64,000 nucleotides of DNA from Plasmopara viticola. Taxonomy: Eukaryota > Oomycota > Peronosporomycetes > Peronosporales > Peronosporaceae. The notes under the pieces are model-generated. The model worked only from the letters and a program-made list of their open reading frames with translations, did no database searches and had not been told where the DNA came from. Shown in pieces: positions 43,933 to 54,100 of the stretch (positions are counted from its first letter, which is position 1; each line of letters opens with the position of its first letter). The stretch is taken from contig MBPM02000006.1 of the NCBI GenBank assembly GCA_001695595.3, forward strand, positions 1,426,001 through 1,490,000, written 5' to 3'. The position numbers were made by a program, and so were the translations under genes.

Positions 43933-44924
43933 TTAAAAGTCTCTATTAAAAAGCGGGTGATTGTGTTTACCAGGAATTTTGGCATTAGCTTCCGAAGCTT
44001 TCGATACGCTCATTGCAACAATGTTGCGTCGAGCCTCGGAGCCAACAGATCGGACAGCAGCAGGTGCATTGCGGCGTTCTTGCATTCCCTTCGTCCACTT
44101 GTCGACTTCAACTCGATCTCGCTCATTAAATAACAGGCGATGACGCGTTGCTGCCGCCAGCACACTTTCGGCAATTGTGGTAGCCCACGACTTGTTCAGC
44201 ATGTTGTATAACGTACGCAGTAGTGGCATTATCTCTGCATGCAGTCGCCGCATTCTCTCGTCGTCATCTTTACTCTCTTTTCCACTTACAACTTCCTCAA
44301 ATCGAAGCTTTATCACTTTTGCAGCCTTATTAAATTGATAGGTCTCATCTGTAAAGAGCTGCGCATGTGTGATGGCCAGGAACTTCCACGTGTCCAGTTG
44401 CCGCTCTCGCTCTCTTCGTTTAGAACCTTCGACACACAAAACCACGTCGCGTTTCGCATCCAAGGTCTCAATAAGTGTCTGAAATTCCTTTTTGCTACTA
44501 TAAGTTTCCCCCTTTTCGTCAACCACTTTTGAGATCGTTTTCAAGAACAATTCGCTTGACTCTACCGTTAGCTGATTTTCCATTAACTGACAAAAGAGAG
44601 CACTGGCCTTGGAAAATTTCTTACTTAATAGCTGCAAACGTTGCAGCGTAAGAGCCAGTAATTAATAGTACTGTCAGCTATTTCAAAACTCTTTCAAATA
44701 CTAGCAACGTACGACAACAATACCATGTATCCTTCAAGCTTCGCCACGGTGGCCGATAAGTCAAGCGGCTGATTCTCCACGCGATGGCGCTTCACGTTAT
44801 TATTTTGTTTTGGAATGTCCTCTGTCTCCGTTCTAATTGCTGCCTCCTCTTTTCGCTGGCGTTTGGTCTTCGTCGGCAGCTCCAAGCCGCTGTACAAGTC
44901 ACCAGCGTCCATTATGGCACTCAA
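43933..44924 (-). CDS. Unrecognised two-exon protein of 299 residues
   Basis: Exon 1 runs 44924-44724 from ATG (MSAIMDAGDLYSGLELPTK) and exon 2 runs 44631-43933. The intron 44723-44632 (92 nt) begins GTATTG and ends TTTGCAG, and splicing joins ...KLEGYM to LLSKKFSKASAL in phase 0. Without splicing, exon 2 has no ATG near its start. The first 55 residues are charged with nuclear-type basic clusters (KTKRQRKEEA, NNNVKRHRVE). The rest is predicted mostly helical, with DTWKFLAITHAQLFTDETYQ and MPLLRTLYNMLNKSWATTIA as striking segments, and ends NHPLFNRDF. No enzyme motif, signal peptide or membrane segment is visible. I do not recognise the family; a nuclear scaffold or regulator is a guess. It shares a 138-base divergent promoter region with the ankyrin gene. 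Confidence 0.7.
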
Positions 44925-45062
44925 TATCTGATGCTTGTTTGAAACTGAATATTTTGTTTTCTATTAACTGACAAGGGCTTTATATCCTTTTAGGTATACT
45001 ATTGTAAAAACTCCCTAATAACATTGCCATGGTTTGTATTCTTTTCAAAATACGCGTCACCG

Positions 45063-45773
45063 ATGAAGCCTATTGATGCCACTACGCACGAGTATGCTCC
45101 CATGAACATAGGTGCCTCCTCGACAGGAAGCATGCACATCCATCCACTTGCACTAGCAATGGGCGTCGTTGGTGTTTTCGTCCTCGTCTTTCTCGTGACC
45201 GCATCCTCGTATCAGAAGCAGCAGCTGCAGATGATGACCCGCAAGTTGTTACGCAAGAAGCGCAAATCCGTCACAGACGAAGATCGAGGCGGTGTCGTTG
45301 GTATTAAAACGATCTCTGATCTACCAGGGTTTGCACGTCAGGCGGCAGAGTCGGGCAACGCGCGCGTTGTCAAGCGCTGGGTCCACTCGACTGATCGCAA
45401 CATTGACGCTCGTAGTAGCGAGAACCTCACGGCGCTACACTATGCTGTTCGTGGTGGCCACAACGAGTGTACAAGGCTCCTACTAACCGCCAATGCTGAT
45501 CCCGACGCCGCTGACGAGCGCAGAGTCACGCCGCTGCATTTCGCGGCGTTGGGTGGGCACGCGCTCTGCGTCAAGCTGCTGCTGGATCACCATGCGGACC
45601 CGTTCCGAGAAGATGTGGACCGCCAAACCGCGCTGTACATTGCCGAGCAGAGCGGCAACATTGGATGTGCACGCTTGTTGCAGCGAGCAATGGCCAAGGC
45701 AGCCATGCAAGACGACGCCTCGGTCACGTTACGTGCTGGTGCCAGCACAGCTCGTGCTGATAATGCAGTGTAA
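45063..45773 (+). CDS. Membrane-anchored ankyrin-repeat protein
   Basis: The open frame extends upstream to a TTG at 45024, but the first in-frame ATG is 45063 (MKPIDATTHEYAPMN), giving 236 residues. A single transmembrane helix lies at about 29-48 (LALAMGVVGVFVLVFLVTAS), followed by a basic stretch (KLLRKKRKS) that should face the cytosol. At about 85-207 there are three to four ankyrin repeats: LPGFARQAAESGNARVVKRW, NLTALHYAVRGGHNECTRLL, VTPLHFAALGGHALCVKLLL and QTALYIAEQSGNIGCARLLQ, each with the TALH/G-H-x-LL pattern. There is no signal peptide before the helix, so a signal-anchor protein with cytosolic ankyrins is likely, presumably a protein-binding adaptor on an internal membrane. Its stop is 70 bases from the convergent stop of the BioF gene. 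Confidence 0.8.
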   Translation: MKPIDATTHEYAPMNIGASSTGSMHIHPLALAMGVVGVFVLVFLVTASSYQKQQLQMMTRKLLRKKRKSVTDEDRGGVVGIKTISDLPGFARQAAESGNARVVKRWVHSTDRNIDARSSENLTALHYAVRGGHNECTRLLLTANADPDAADERRVTPLHFAALGGHALCVKLLLDHHADPFREDVDRQTALYIAEQSGNIGCARLLQRAMAKAAMQDDASVTLRAGASTARADNAV

Positions 45774-45843
45774 TGAATGACTTAGCAAATTCTAGTAGCA
45801 AGAAATCAAAAGTAAGCGCGCTTTGAGCTGTTTTTGTAATTAT

Positions 45844-47154
45844 CTATAGGTTGGATTGACAAGAAACGTTGCATATGGTACCGAGAGCATTTACTAATCG
45901 ATCTACTTCATGCCGCGTGTTATGGGCATGAAGAACGATACGCAAGCGCTCTGCACCTTTTGGCACAGTTGGAGAGCGAATGGGAATCACGCAAATGCCC
46001 ATTGCGTTCAAGTGTTGAGAGGCCATGAGTACACGGTGGTTGCCTTTAAACACAATGCTCTGAATCGGAGAATCGCTGTCCAATAGCGCATCGTGTGTGC
46101 TGGTCAAGGTACGACGTACTCTCTGCTTGAAATATTGTACGAGATCAATCACGTGGCATCGCAATGTGGCAGCTGCAGGAGTAGCACTGAACTCATGCGC
46201 GCAGATAACAGACACGAGCTGGTCGAACGGCATTGCTGTAGTATAGATGAAGGATCGCGCGTAGTTGACTAGATAGTCAATGAGCACTTGCGACCCGCAC
46301 ACGACAGCACCGTGGCAGCCCATGGCCTTACCGAACGTGTGTATACGACAGACTATTGCATTTGGATACTTGGTCTTCAGTCCGAGCTCGCGCACAACAC
46401 CTGAGCCATGAAGACCATAGATACCTGTACTATGAGCTTCGTCGACAATAAGAAACGCGTCCATTTGTTCACAGAGGGACGCCATCGCGTCTAATGGAGC
46501 AAAATCGCCATCCATTGAGTACAATGATTCAACTATCACATACACACATGGTTTGTGTGCATCGTCTTTGTTAAGAAACGTTGAATAAGTAATCAATTTG
46601 CGCTTAAGGTCTTCAAGGTCGTTGTGTCGGAACGCATAGGAACGGTCGTTGGCGTACGCGCGACTCAGTCGAATACCTTCGTGGCACGAATTATGCACGA
46701 GCTCATCGTAAATAATCACATCGTCTGCCTGTGGTACACAAGACATGACGCCCACATTGGCAGCATAGCCCGAGTTAAACAAAAGTGTTGCCTCACTGAA
46801 GTTGACGAACAAGTTGATCAGGAAAGAACTTGCCACACATTAATTCAAGCTGGTTGCTTACGCATTGTAAAACGTCGCTAGTTCTCTCTCCGTCTTCATA
46901 AACAAGTGAGAGTTGCCTGATATAAGTCGTGACCCTGTGGCCCCCAGCATTCGCGTGTGTTGATTCTGCAACTCTGTCTGGCGCTTCTTTACAAGCTCCA
47001 TCAGTTGTTGCGATCGCGCGAGACCAAGGTAGTCATTCGAATAAAAGTCCACAGCATTAGGTGCAGTATCGTCTGGTATTTGTAGCCTACGCAACGTGCC
47101 GATAGAGCGGCGATGCGCCAGTGCGCGACCGAGCTTTTTGTCCACCCGTGTCAT
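45844..47154 (-). CDS. bioF: 8-amino-7-oxononanoate synthase (biotin synthesis), two exons
   Basis: Exon 1 is 47154-46862 and exon 2 is 46795-45844. The 66-nt intron (GTAAGC...CTTCAG) restores ...ATFYNA-EATLLFNSGYAAN, and the spliced protein has 414 residues. The start is the first in-frame ATG after an upstream stop; upstream GTG/TTG codons are not used. It is a fold-type I PLP enzyme of the alpha-oxoamine synthase family: VDFYSNDYLGL, ATGSRLISGN, DELVHNSCHEG (H132 stacks on PLP), DEAHSTGIYGLHGSG (D216, H219), HTFGKAMGCHGA with the PLP lysine K254, and ERLRIVLHAHNT. The DEAH-x-TG-x2-G form favours BioF over the ALAS, KBL and SPT relatives. It condenses pimeloyl-CoA (or ACP) with alanine. There is no mitochondrial presequence. 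The C-terminal SNL resembles a minor peroxisomal PTS1; plant and fungal BioF enzymes are peroxisomal. Confidence 0.82.
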
Positions 47155-48230
47155 TGGCACCACGTACGCATTGATGATCGATGTGGGCCACACTATTGCG
47201 TTTGCACTTATATTTGAATGCAGAAATCCACCAACGAATATTAACTTGTTTATCAGCGTAAGAATATTGAGTCAAGGCGAAAGATCAAATACGATCACAT
47301 GCGATACAGACGAATCGCAGCTTTACCTAGCAATGAAGGGCTACACGTGACAGACATGTCAATGTACAAGTCATCATTCGCACGAGAATGCAGCATATTG
47401 CAAAGAAAGGCGTTGCAGCATTAAACATGACGCTCGGCACGATCGAGGGCAAAATAAGCCCAAAACCTAACCCGTCAGTAATTGCTATGCTTAAACTTTA
47501 TGGTGGAGCTCAATAAGGCTTGCAAGGCCGACAATATCGAGGAAGTAGCAACGCAGCTATTTACTAAGAAGAAAGCTTAAGTTCAGATTTTTAACCTTTG
47601 CTCTATACATTCAATAACTACAGGACGTAAATTACTGTTCACAACAATCAGAATTTGTCTTAGCTCCAAGACTGAACATAAGTCTGTTTTTTAATTAGCC
47701 TTTATTAAGGTGACCAACTATATCTCAAAATGCCGTTATATTAATAATTCAACCTTTTTATTACTCCCCGAATACAATCCTGCAGTTGTGTTAAGTATTG
47801 TATATCTTGAAGGAATTTTCTGTGTACAAAAGGGTGCCACCATCTCCCTTCTAAGAGAAAGCCACCCTTTATAACAAATCCTGAGCTAGATGTAACGGTC
47901 CGATATAATTAGCTGCAGGATCCGACTCAGTCGATTCTTTTGTACTAGATCAGTCATGCAAATGATGCAGTCACCACACATTCAATTTTAATGGTTGTTG
48001 ATGATGAGATACAAGCATCACATTTAATATAATGAATAGTCAGACTAATACTAAAGGTATGAAAAATTTTACTCGCTTGGTGAGCCATGCAAATACTTGC
48101 GCAATCAAATAAAAAAGGGCTTCTGATTTATGATAAAGAATCAGGGTTGCACCTTCTCGGGAAGAGGCGTTCTTTAAAAAAAACTATGGTCTCTCTCTAA
48201 ATTGGCCCCACTCTTGAAATTGAGCACGCA
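47155..48230. other. Intergenic between divergent bioF and small zinc-protein genes
   Basis: AT-rich, with no open frame of interest. A long imperfect inverted pair is visible around 47835-47880: GGGTGCCACC...CTTCTAAGAGAAAGCCACCCTTT. No promoter could be placed confidently for either gene. Confidence 0.4.
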
Positions 48231-48515
48231 ATGTCAACCTCGAGTCTGTTTCGGCCAGAATATTCTAGCCGCGAGGAGCTACAAGCTAGCGGTATTATAG
48301 ACAGATGGACGCAACAACAATTACAGAGCAACCGCTACTCTCCAGAACGGTCGACGATCCAGACGTGCCCGCGATGCCGAGGTCATCGCATCGAAAAGAT
48401 CTTGTACAACTCTCTGGTTTTGGAGCAGAATTGTTTAATGTGTGACGGTGAAGGTGTTATATATCCTGCTTCCATCCCGAAGAACACGATCGCTAATAGT
48501 GGAATACCACAGTAA
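48231..48515 (+). CDS. Small CxxC zinc protein, DnaJ zinc-finger-like
   Basis: The 94-residue protein starts at ATG 48231 (MSTSSLFRPEYSSREELQ). Residues 46-49 (TCPRCRGHRIEK) and 68-75 (NCLMCDGEGVI) form one pair of CxxCxG-type motifs, matching one of the two zinc modules of the DnaJ cysteine-rich domain, with the spacing of a single four-Cys site. There is no J domain. Short proteins of this type in plants often act in thiol chemistry or assist folding; here the role is unknown. It is convergent with the HSF gene (250 bases between stops). A real gene is likely because of the conserved zinc pattern and good ATG context (GCAATGTC). Confidence 0.6.
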   Translation: MSTSSLFRPEYSSREELQASGIIDRWTQQQLQSNRYSPERSTIQTCPRCRGHRIEKILYNSLVLEQNCLMCDGEGVIYPASIPKNTIANSGIPQ

Positions 48516-48765
48516 ATTGCGAACTGATAAGTAGTTATTTTTCACGGCAAGCCCACAGATTTGTCCAAAACTATTCAATGATGTTGAAATACCAATAAAG
48601 ATACTAAGTTCAAATTATTAGTTTTCGCAATACAATAACATCTATACACTATCAAGTACACCAACTCAAAAAATGTGAAGCATTTCTTTTAGTCGGTGTT
48701 GGTACGCACCCCGCTCAACAGGCGCGTCTGTGGCTTGCAAATTTTCACTAGAAAACGATTTGCTC

Positions 48766-50172
48766 TCACTCGACAAATAGTAAATTGTCCAACCCAAACT
48801 CTTCGGAGCTAGAAGGCACACCACGATCCTGTTGATGGCACATCTCTTTGTTCGGCATGCCACAATTTACAGCGCTTCCACCTCGCACGCTGCCGCAATT
48901 TGAGGTTTCTTGCCACTCAAAGTCGTTTTTACACTCAATTTCATTTTTGCAATCAAATTCGAGCGAAAACGAACCGACTTCAAAGTTGGCTGACGAAACC
49001 TGAGCGTCCCAGATCCAGGGCTCTAAAAAGGCCCCTTGCATCGCTGCAGCATCGACCGTAGAACTGCTTCCATTAGGGTTGCCAGCCATTGGCATGTACG
49101 GATTCTGTTGCGTGTCCATGGGTTTCATGTCAAACAGTTTCAGCCCACTAGGGTAAGTTGTATCACTTGAATAGGCAGACGATGCTCCATTCCCGATATT
49201 CGCCTGAGACATTGAAAATCGGAACCCATTACACGATGAGTCATTGGTGCGCGAGAATGAGGACGTCGAGGGACCAACATGCCTGGGAGTGGAGGCCACG
49301 AGATGATGCGGCTGTAACGGAGGCAGGATATATTGCTTATAAGTATCGTCACAAAAGCCTTCCAATCCAGTGTATGGCTCTGCCACATCTTGCTTGGAAC
49401 CAACGTTGGGGCGAGCCAACTTCTTGGACGGAGGCTGAAAGCTGAGACCGTGGCGGAACGCACTGCTCTCCGCGGTAGAGCTCGAGTTGGGACTCCGATA
49501 CATATCTGTAAATAGGGATGACGGTTCGGCCGCACATTGGGCTGAAACTTGAACGTTTACCGGGCGCTTCCGAGGCACTGGGTTACGAACCTTGGCAATG
49601 CCGTTCGCACCAAAACGCCGCTTCATTGGCATGTCATTTAACAACGAAGTGGGCGGAATGACCTGTGTGCTCTTCTGACGCCACTGTTCTCGAACAGACA
49701 AAGTAGATATTCGAGAGGTCGACAGATCAGGGGGAAAACAATTGTGACTAAAAGTGCAAACCCCGCTCGATTGCGTCTTTGTCCATTTGCGAAAGCCAAA
49801 ATTGTTCAGTTGGCGCTGAAAACTGGCAAACTTTTGATGTTTAAAGTATTTGGGTAAAATTTCACGCTCAAAGCGCTCCATTTCAAGAATGTGAAACGCC
49901 GTCACGCTGTTTGGCTTCAACTCTTTATTTTGCACCCACGAAATGACTCGCGGGTCTTCAGTTTGCAAGATCGCATACAGCGAGCGCAAGAATTTGGGCA
50001 CTTTACTAGCCGCCGCAGAAGCGGCCAATGCAGCCGGTAGACCCGAATCATCGGCCGCATGATCATTGATCAATTTAGTGACATGGTCGCTACTAGGCCA
50101 CAATTTCGAACGCTTGGCCGGTCGAGAAGCAGGAGCGTCATTAGTCGGACGGGCAGTTTTCGCAGACGGCAT
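48766..50172 (-). CDS. HSF-type DNA-binding transcription factor
   Basis: The frame opens at a TTG at 50202, but the first ATG is 50172 (MPSAKTARPTNDAP), giving 468 residues. A basic segment (residues 17-23, RPAKRSK) may be a nuclear signal. Residues about 57-148 are an HSF-type winged-helix DNA-binding domain: VPKFLRSLYAILQTEDPRVI, AFHILEMERFEREILPKYFK and the recognition-helix region FASFQRQLNNFGFRKW (115-130). This fits the oomycete HSF group, in which ITEMERFE-like sequence replaces the SFVVWDPEEF of animals. Family members bind GAA-type heat-shock elements. No heptad-repeat oligomerisation region follows the domain; the remaining 310 residues are Ser/Asn/Pro-rich with acidic aromatic patches (PWIWDAQVSSANFEVGSFSL), probably for activation. 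Single exon. Confidence 0.88.
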   Translation of the reverse strand: MPSAKTARPTNDAPASRPAKRSKLWPSSDHVTKLINDHAADDSGLPAALAASAAASKVPKFLRSLYAILQTEDPRVISWVQNKELKPNSVTAFHILEMERFEREILPKYFKHQKFASFQRQLNNFGFRKWTKTQSSGVCTFSHNCFPPDLSTSRISTLSVREQWRQKSTQVIPPTSLLNDMPMKRRFGANGIAKVRNPVPRKRPVNVQVSAQCAAEPSSLFTDMYRSPNSSSTAESSAFRHGLSFQPPSKKLARPNVGSKQDVAEPYTGLEGFCDDTYKQYILPPLQPHHLVASTPRHVGPSTSSFSRTNDSSCNGFRFSMSQANIGNGASSAYSSDTTYPSGLKLFDMKPMDTQQNPYMPMAGNPNGSSSTVDAAAMQGAFLEPWIWDAQVSSANFEVGSFSLEFDCKNEIECKNDFEWQETSNCGSVRGGSAVNCGMPNKEMCHQQDRGVPSSSEEFGLDNLLFVE

Positions 50173-50412
50173 CTCGTGGCAATTAAAGCGCAAATTTTTC
50201 AAAATTCAATGCGTGGTTGACTGGAAATCCACAAATGACCGGTCGAAAGAGACTGGGAGCGTATGCTGGGAGACGGCGTGGAGGCCGCATTGTCCACCGC
50301 CGGGTCACTCAGGACGAATGTATAGTGACCCAATCAGCGTGCGGTCCGATGCGACCCGTTGGATCGCGTCCCAGTATTAGGAGACGGGACAGGAAGATAC
50401 TTTGGGCCCATC

Positions 50413-50592
50413 TTATCTGAACGACAGCGCGAGCAGCTCCGCTACGTAGGCAGGCTGCACGTACCGTAGACCGCGCACCGTGGTGGTTTGCATGGACATG
50501 CCGCCCTCAATGTGTCGCCTTGGCAGCGTCGCAGTATTATTGCCATGGTCTCCGTCCACACGATGGCTACCTCTCTCTACCGATCGTCGTCA
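50413..50592 (-). CDS. Short protein-like frame, possible exon or gene end
   Basis: Between stops, the minus strand reads about 59 codons including NNTATLPRRHIEGG and MSMQTTTVRGLRYVQPAYVA, ending ELLALSFR-stop. The first ATG is at 50499. It is GC-rich (like coding DNA), lies 240 bases upstream of the HSF start on the same strand, and is flanked by another GC-rich stretch (50640-51120). It may be the last exon of an unrecognised gene, a repeat fragment, or chance. Confidence 0.2.
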
Positions 50593-51070
50593 GTGGGTGC
50601 AGGGCACAAAAGTGAAACGGCTTTGCCGGTCACGCGCGACAATCGCTGACTGAACAAACGCATGAACATTGACGTTGGGCAGACAAAATTTGAACTTCAA
50701 GGTCTCCTAGTTGCGAGATTAGTTTAGCCATGCTGGACCAGGCACGCCACAGGCAGTGGCGCACGCAAGCCGAGAACCGACGTGCTGGAGATGAGCTCGA
50801 TGCGTATAAAGCAGATGTGTGATTACTGCTGCCAAGAGGAAGATGGTCGTAGCAAGTGGAACGGGTAGCCCACCTTGCCGGAACGCGCGGCGAACAGGTT
50901 GCCCGAACTAAATCAGCAGCATGGATTTTCGAACGCCGAACGCAGCCGATAGCAATCCCACTTGGTAGTGGCAAAGTAGCCGGTATAATTGGCACAGCCA
51001 TCCGATTGCTGGACTGTTTTTGCGGAGTTTGCCACTTTTTTAAAACTTTTTTTTCGAGCTCTTTAATCAA

Positions 51071-51175
51071 CATGAACGTCGCTGAGGATCCGACGCTTTT
51101 AAAGCAGCGGATACTGCACACTTTGCTTGTACAGAGAAATCGGATCGTCGTGACGCGGCAGTGTGCACGTGTTTA
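51071..51175 (+). CDS. Possible 34-codon small ORF
   Basis: AACATGAACGTC gives a good start context; the peptide is helical and amphipathic (NVAEDPTLLKQRILHTLLVQ) and ends RQCARV-stop. It is preceded by a T-rich tract (50 bases). It could be a small gene or the first exon of a lost one. A 163-codon minus frame (51121-50630) overlaps it and is equally unproven. Confidence 0.15.
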
Positions 51176-54100
51176 GCTAATTTACTACGAAGAACTTTAT
51201 AGGTGAAGAAAAATCATTTGCACTTTCTAGCAGTAATGACTAAGGTGCACTACATCATAAAGTACGAGCAGCAACGGTGTCTGTGGCATTCGTGTCATTT
51301 TTTTGGCACTGCACATGCTTAGCATACTTTATTAATCTCGAATATGGTCGATGTAATATTTTTTCAAGACTCATCGTTGAGTCAATAGTGCTTTTGAGTA
51401 ATACCGGAACCCGAGAATGTAACCTTCGCTGGGATCATTTTCTGATCTCCGTGCCCGGATTGGGCGTCAAGTCAACTTAATTTCCTTGTTGTCTTTTCGG
51501 CTAGGCGATCGTGTATAAGTTCGAGGATCGCTTCTATATCCGTATACTGTCTCACAGCAAAGAGCTGGATAGTCGCAATTAAAAACCTTGGCAAAATTTG
51601 AACTCTTGACCGCTTCGCTTCGACAAAAGAAAGACGCTCACCCGAAGTGCGAAGCCTTCACTCGGTCTCTCCCGCGTTTTCGCTACAACTCGTACCACGT
51701 TCGTTGCCCAATCCAACGGTGAGACGCGGTTTATGATCCCTCGCGCCAAACGTGCATCATTCACTACGAAAAAGTCCGAGCCGTCACTCAAACCTGTAAG
51801 ATAGTCTTTTGCGTGACTTGGCTGAAATTAAGCTTTCACCGATCCACCAACACAGCTACTAGGCATCTTCAACAGCAAGAAATAATGTCGACATCATCAC
51901 CGCTCACTACAATGTAGCCACCCAACGTAATCATTTTTGGTTGATTCTTGTTTCGTGAATGAGCCGAGGGGTAAAGACACCAAGCGCACCAATCGCACGC
52001 GTTTTGACAAACTTCCGTGCACCAATTTCTCTAGTGTCAAAGCTGAGCGCCTCAACACGAGTATCGCGGTGGTTCTTACTGCATAGAAGCAAACATCGAA
52101 CATCTTTCGCAATTGTCATGGTAAAAAACTAAACATTGTTCACTATCTATTAAGAAGTCTTGACTATTTGAAGTATCCAATAAACTGGTGAATTTAACCC
52201 AATACGGCAATGGCTGCCTATTGGATAAAATTTGGCAGCACTATTCGCAAGCAATTGGTACTCCACGTATTTGTATTGTATTGTATTACAATATCGCGTT
52301 GCCAAGTTATGCACGTGCTAGGCTCAGTCTGGCTAGTCCACGGCATAGAGTGGTGTCCGCATACGTCGGGTCTCGTTCGGCTTACAGTGCAGCCAGCACC
52401 AAGGTCGTGAGGGTCTTCCATTATTTGTTTAGCTCTGACTTGGTAAGAGCCCAGGTGGCGCCCTGGTGCTGGAGACCGTCCCGTCGACAGTGAGACTCGT
52501 TAGAGACCTGCAGATGCCCGAGAGCACATGCCCGAAGCGCGCGAGCATTTAGCCCCCACGCTTGGAAGGAGGGCGTCACCCCAACGTATCGAGTTCAAAC
52601 TGTCACAAAGCACTTGTCGATGTTGTCCAGACTCACGGACTTTCGTTGCACGCAAGTAGGATTAACTCCATAACAATTCACCCAGAACAACTAATTGCCG
52701 GCAGATTAAGTTAGCTTTGCATAACTTTAGTTGCTATCCACCACGTTGTACACTTGATCCATCGACAGAAGGTTCATCAGAAGTCTCACAATCACATTAT
52801 ACGAAGATATGACAATCGAAGTCGGCGGAAACAAGCTCCAATGTGTTTCCGCAATTTAAGGCAGCAAAACTAAACTCGACGACTTCAAAATAGAGAAAAG
52901 TTCCATTGACCTGTATGAGCTCACGTGGAAGTGATATGATGGGATTTCTTCGACGAGCAGAAATCTTTTATATACCTGATATTCATCAGAGCTGAGAAAG
53001 AAATACAGCATCCCTTGCGTGTGCACTTTCTTGCACATCTTGGGCTGTATCAATTACTTCGACGGCAAAAATTATCGCACTCGAACCATTCAAACAAAGA
53101 AAGATCACACATTTTCATTAAGCCGCCATGAGAAAATTCCTCGATCGGCTCCGTGAAAGCTCTCGTCTAGTTGGTGATTGAAGCCATTGAAGTACTGCCA
53201 ATTGTAGCACCACCCGGTGATTTCTGTCGGATAAATGAGCGTTCCCAAGATATAAGATAAGCCGAGCTTGAGCCAGCTTTAGCAACGTGCAGCGCACCAT
53301 TAGCAACGTGGACTGGCCTCACTATTTGAACGCGAATTTTGCGCTGCTTAAAAACATACTTGCTTCTAGAGCGTGAAGCAGCGGCTACATTTGTAGCCTC
53401 TCTGCTGCCAAGAGCTAGAATGCGCCAAAGTGCTTTTAGCTCTACAAGAAAGTCGATTCTAATGGCTCGTGCAGCTCACGATTTGGTAGCCTCAACGGTG
53501 GCGTCTGCTATGGGTATAAGCCGATTCAGCCCAATAATTTCACCTAGGCCAGAGCCATCCTTTTTAGATCAAGGATATTATGATGGCCATGAAAGCAGCC
53601 GTGGGCTTGGATAATCAGGTGTGCGTGGCGTTTGCATATGAGGCTGGACTCAATGGTACTCGAACCCGCTTCACCTTAGTATTACGTATTCTGGGAGCAC
53701 TTACACGAATACTTAAGCGCAACTTCTTCTTCGAATACGAGCTTCGCCAGCACTGATATTCTATTTCTTTAACCTATAAGAGCGCGATCTTCTTGAACAA
53801 AGTCACAAACACGGTACTTGACGTCCTCCATTGCTGCAAAACTTTTCCCAGACAAGCTAAGATGATTGTGCTTTGGAATCTTTAGGAATGGACGTCCTCT
53901 ACACTCAACTATACCAAGGCAAGCAGCAACGACAAAGAGGCAACGTAAACGGCTTCTAAGTTGAATTTTGTCGCAAAAGTTAAATTTCTTCTTAATACCA
54001 TGAAAGGGTTGCCTTTCAATCTACAGGATCTTTTGTAGCGGTGACCGGGGCACCTTTACTCTGTATATCAGTCCTAATGAATTCGAAAGATTTGGAAAAG

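Noticed and set aside
45024..45062. Upstream 13-codon extension of the ankyrin protein
   Set aside because: It starts at TTG; the first in-frame ATG at 45063 is preferred and lies before the membrane helix.
48666..48863. 65-codon minus frame at the HSF 3' end
   Set aside because: It overlaps the HSF coding end in another frame and has no support.
53650..53710. B-box-like GGTTCGAGTACC on the minus strand
   Set aside because: No matching A box or cloverleaf could be folded by eye.
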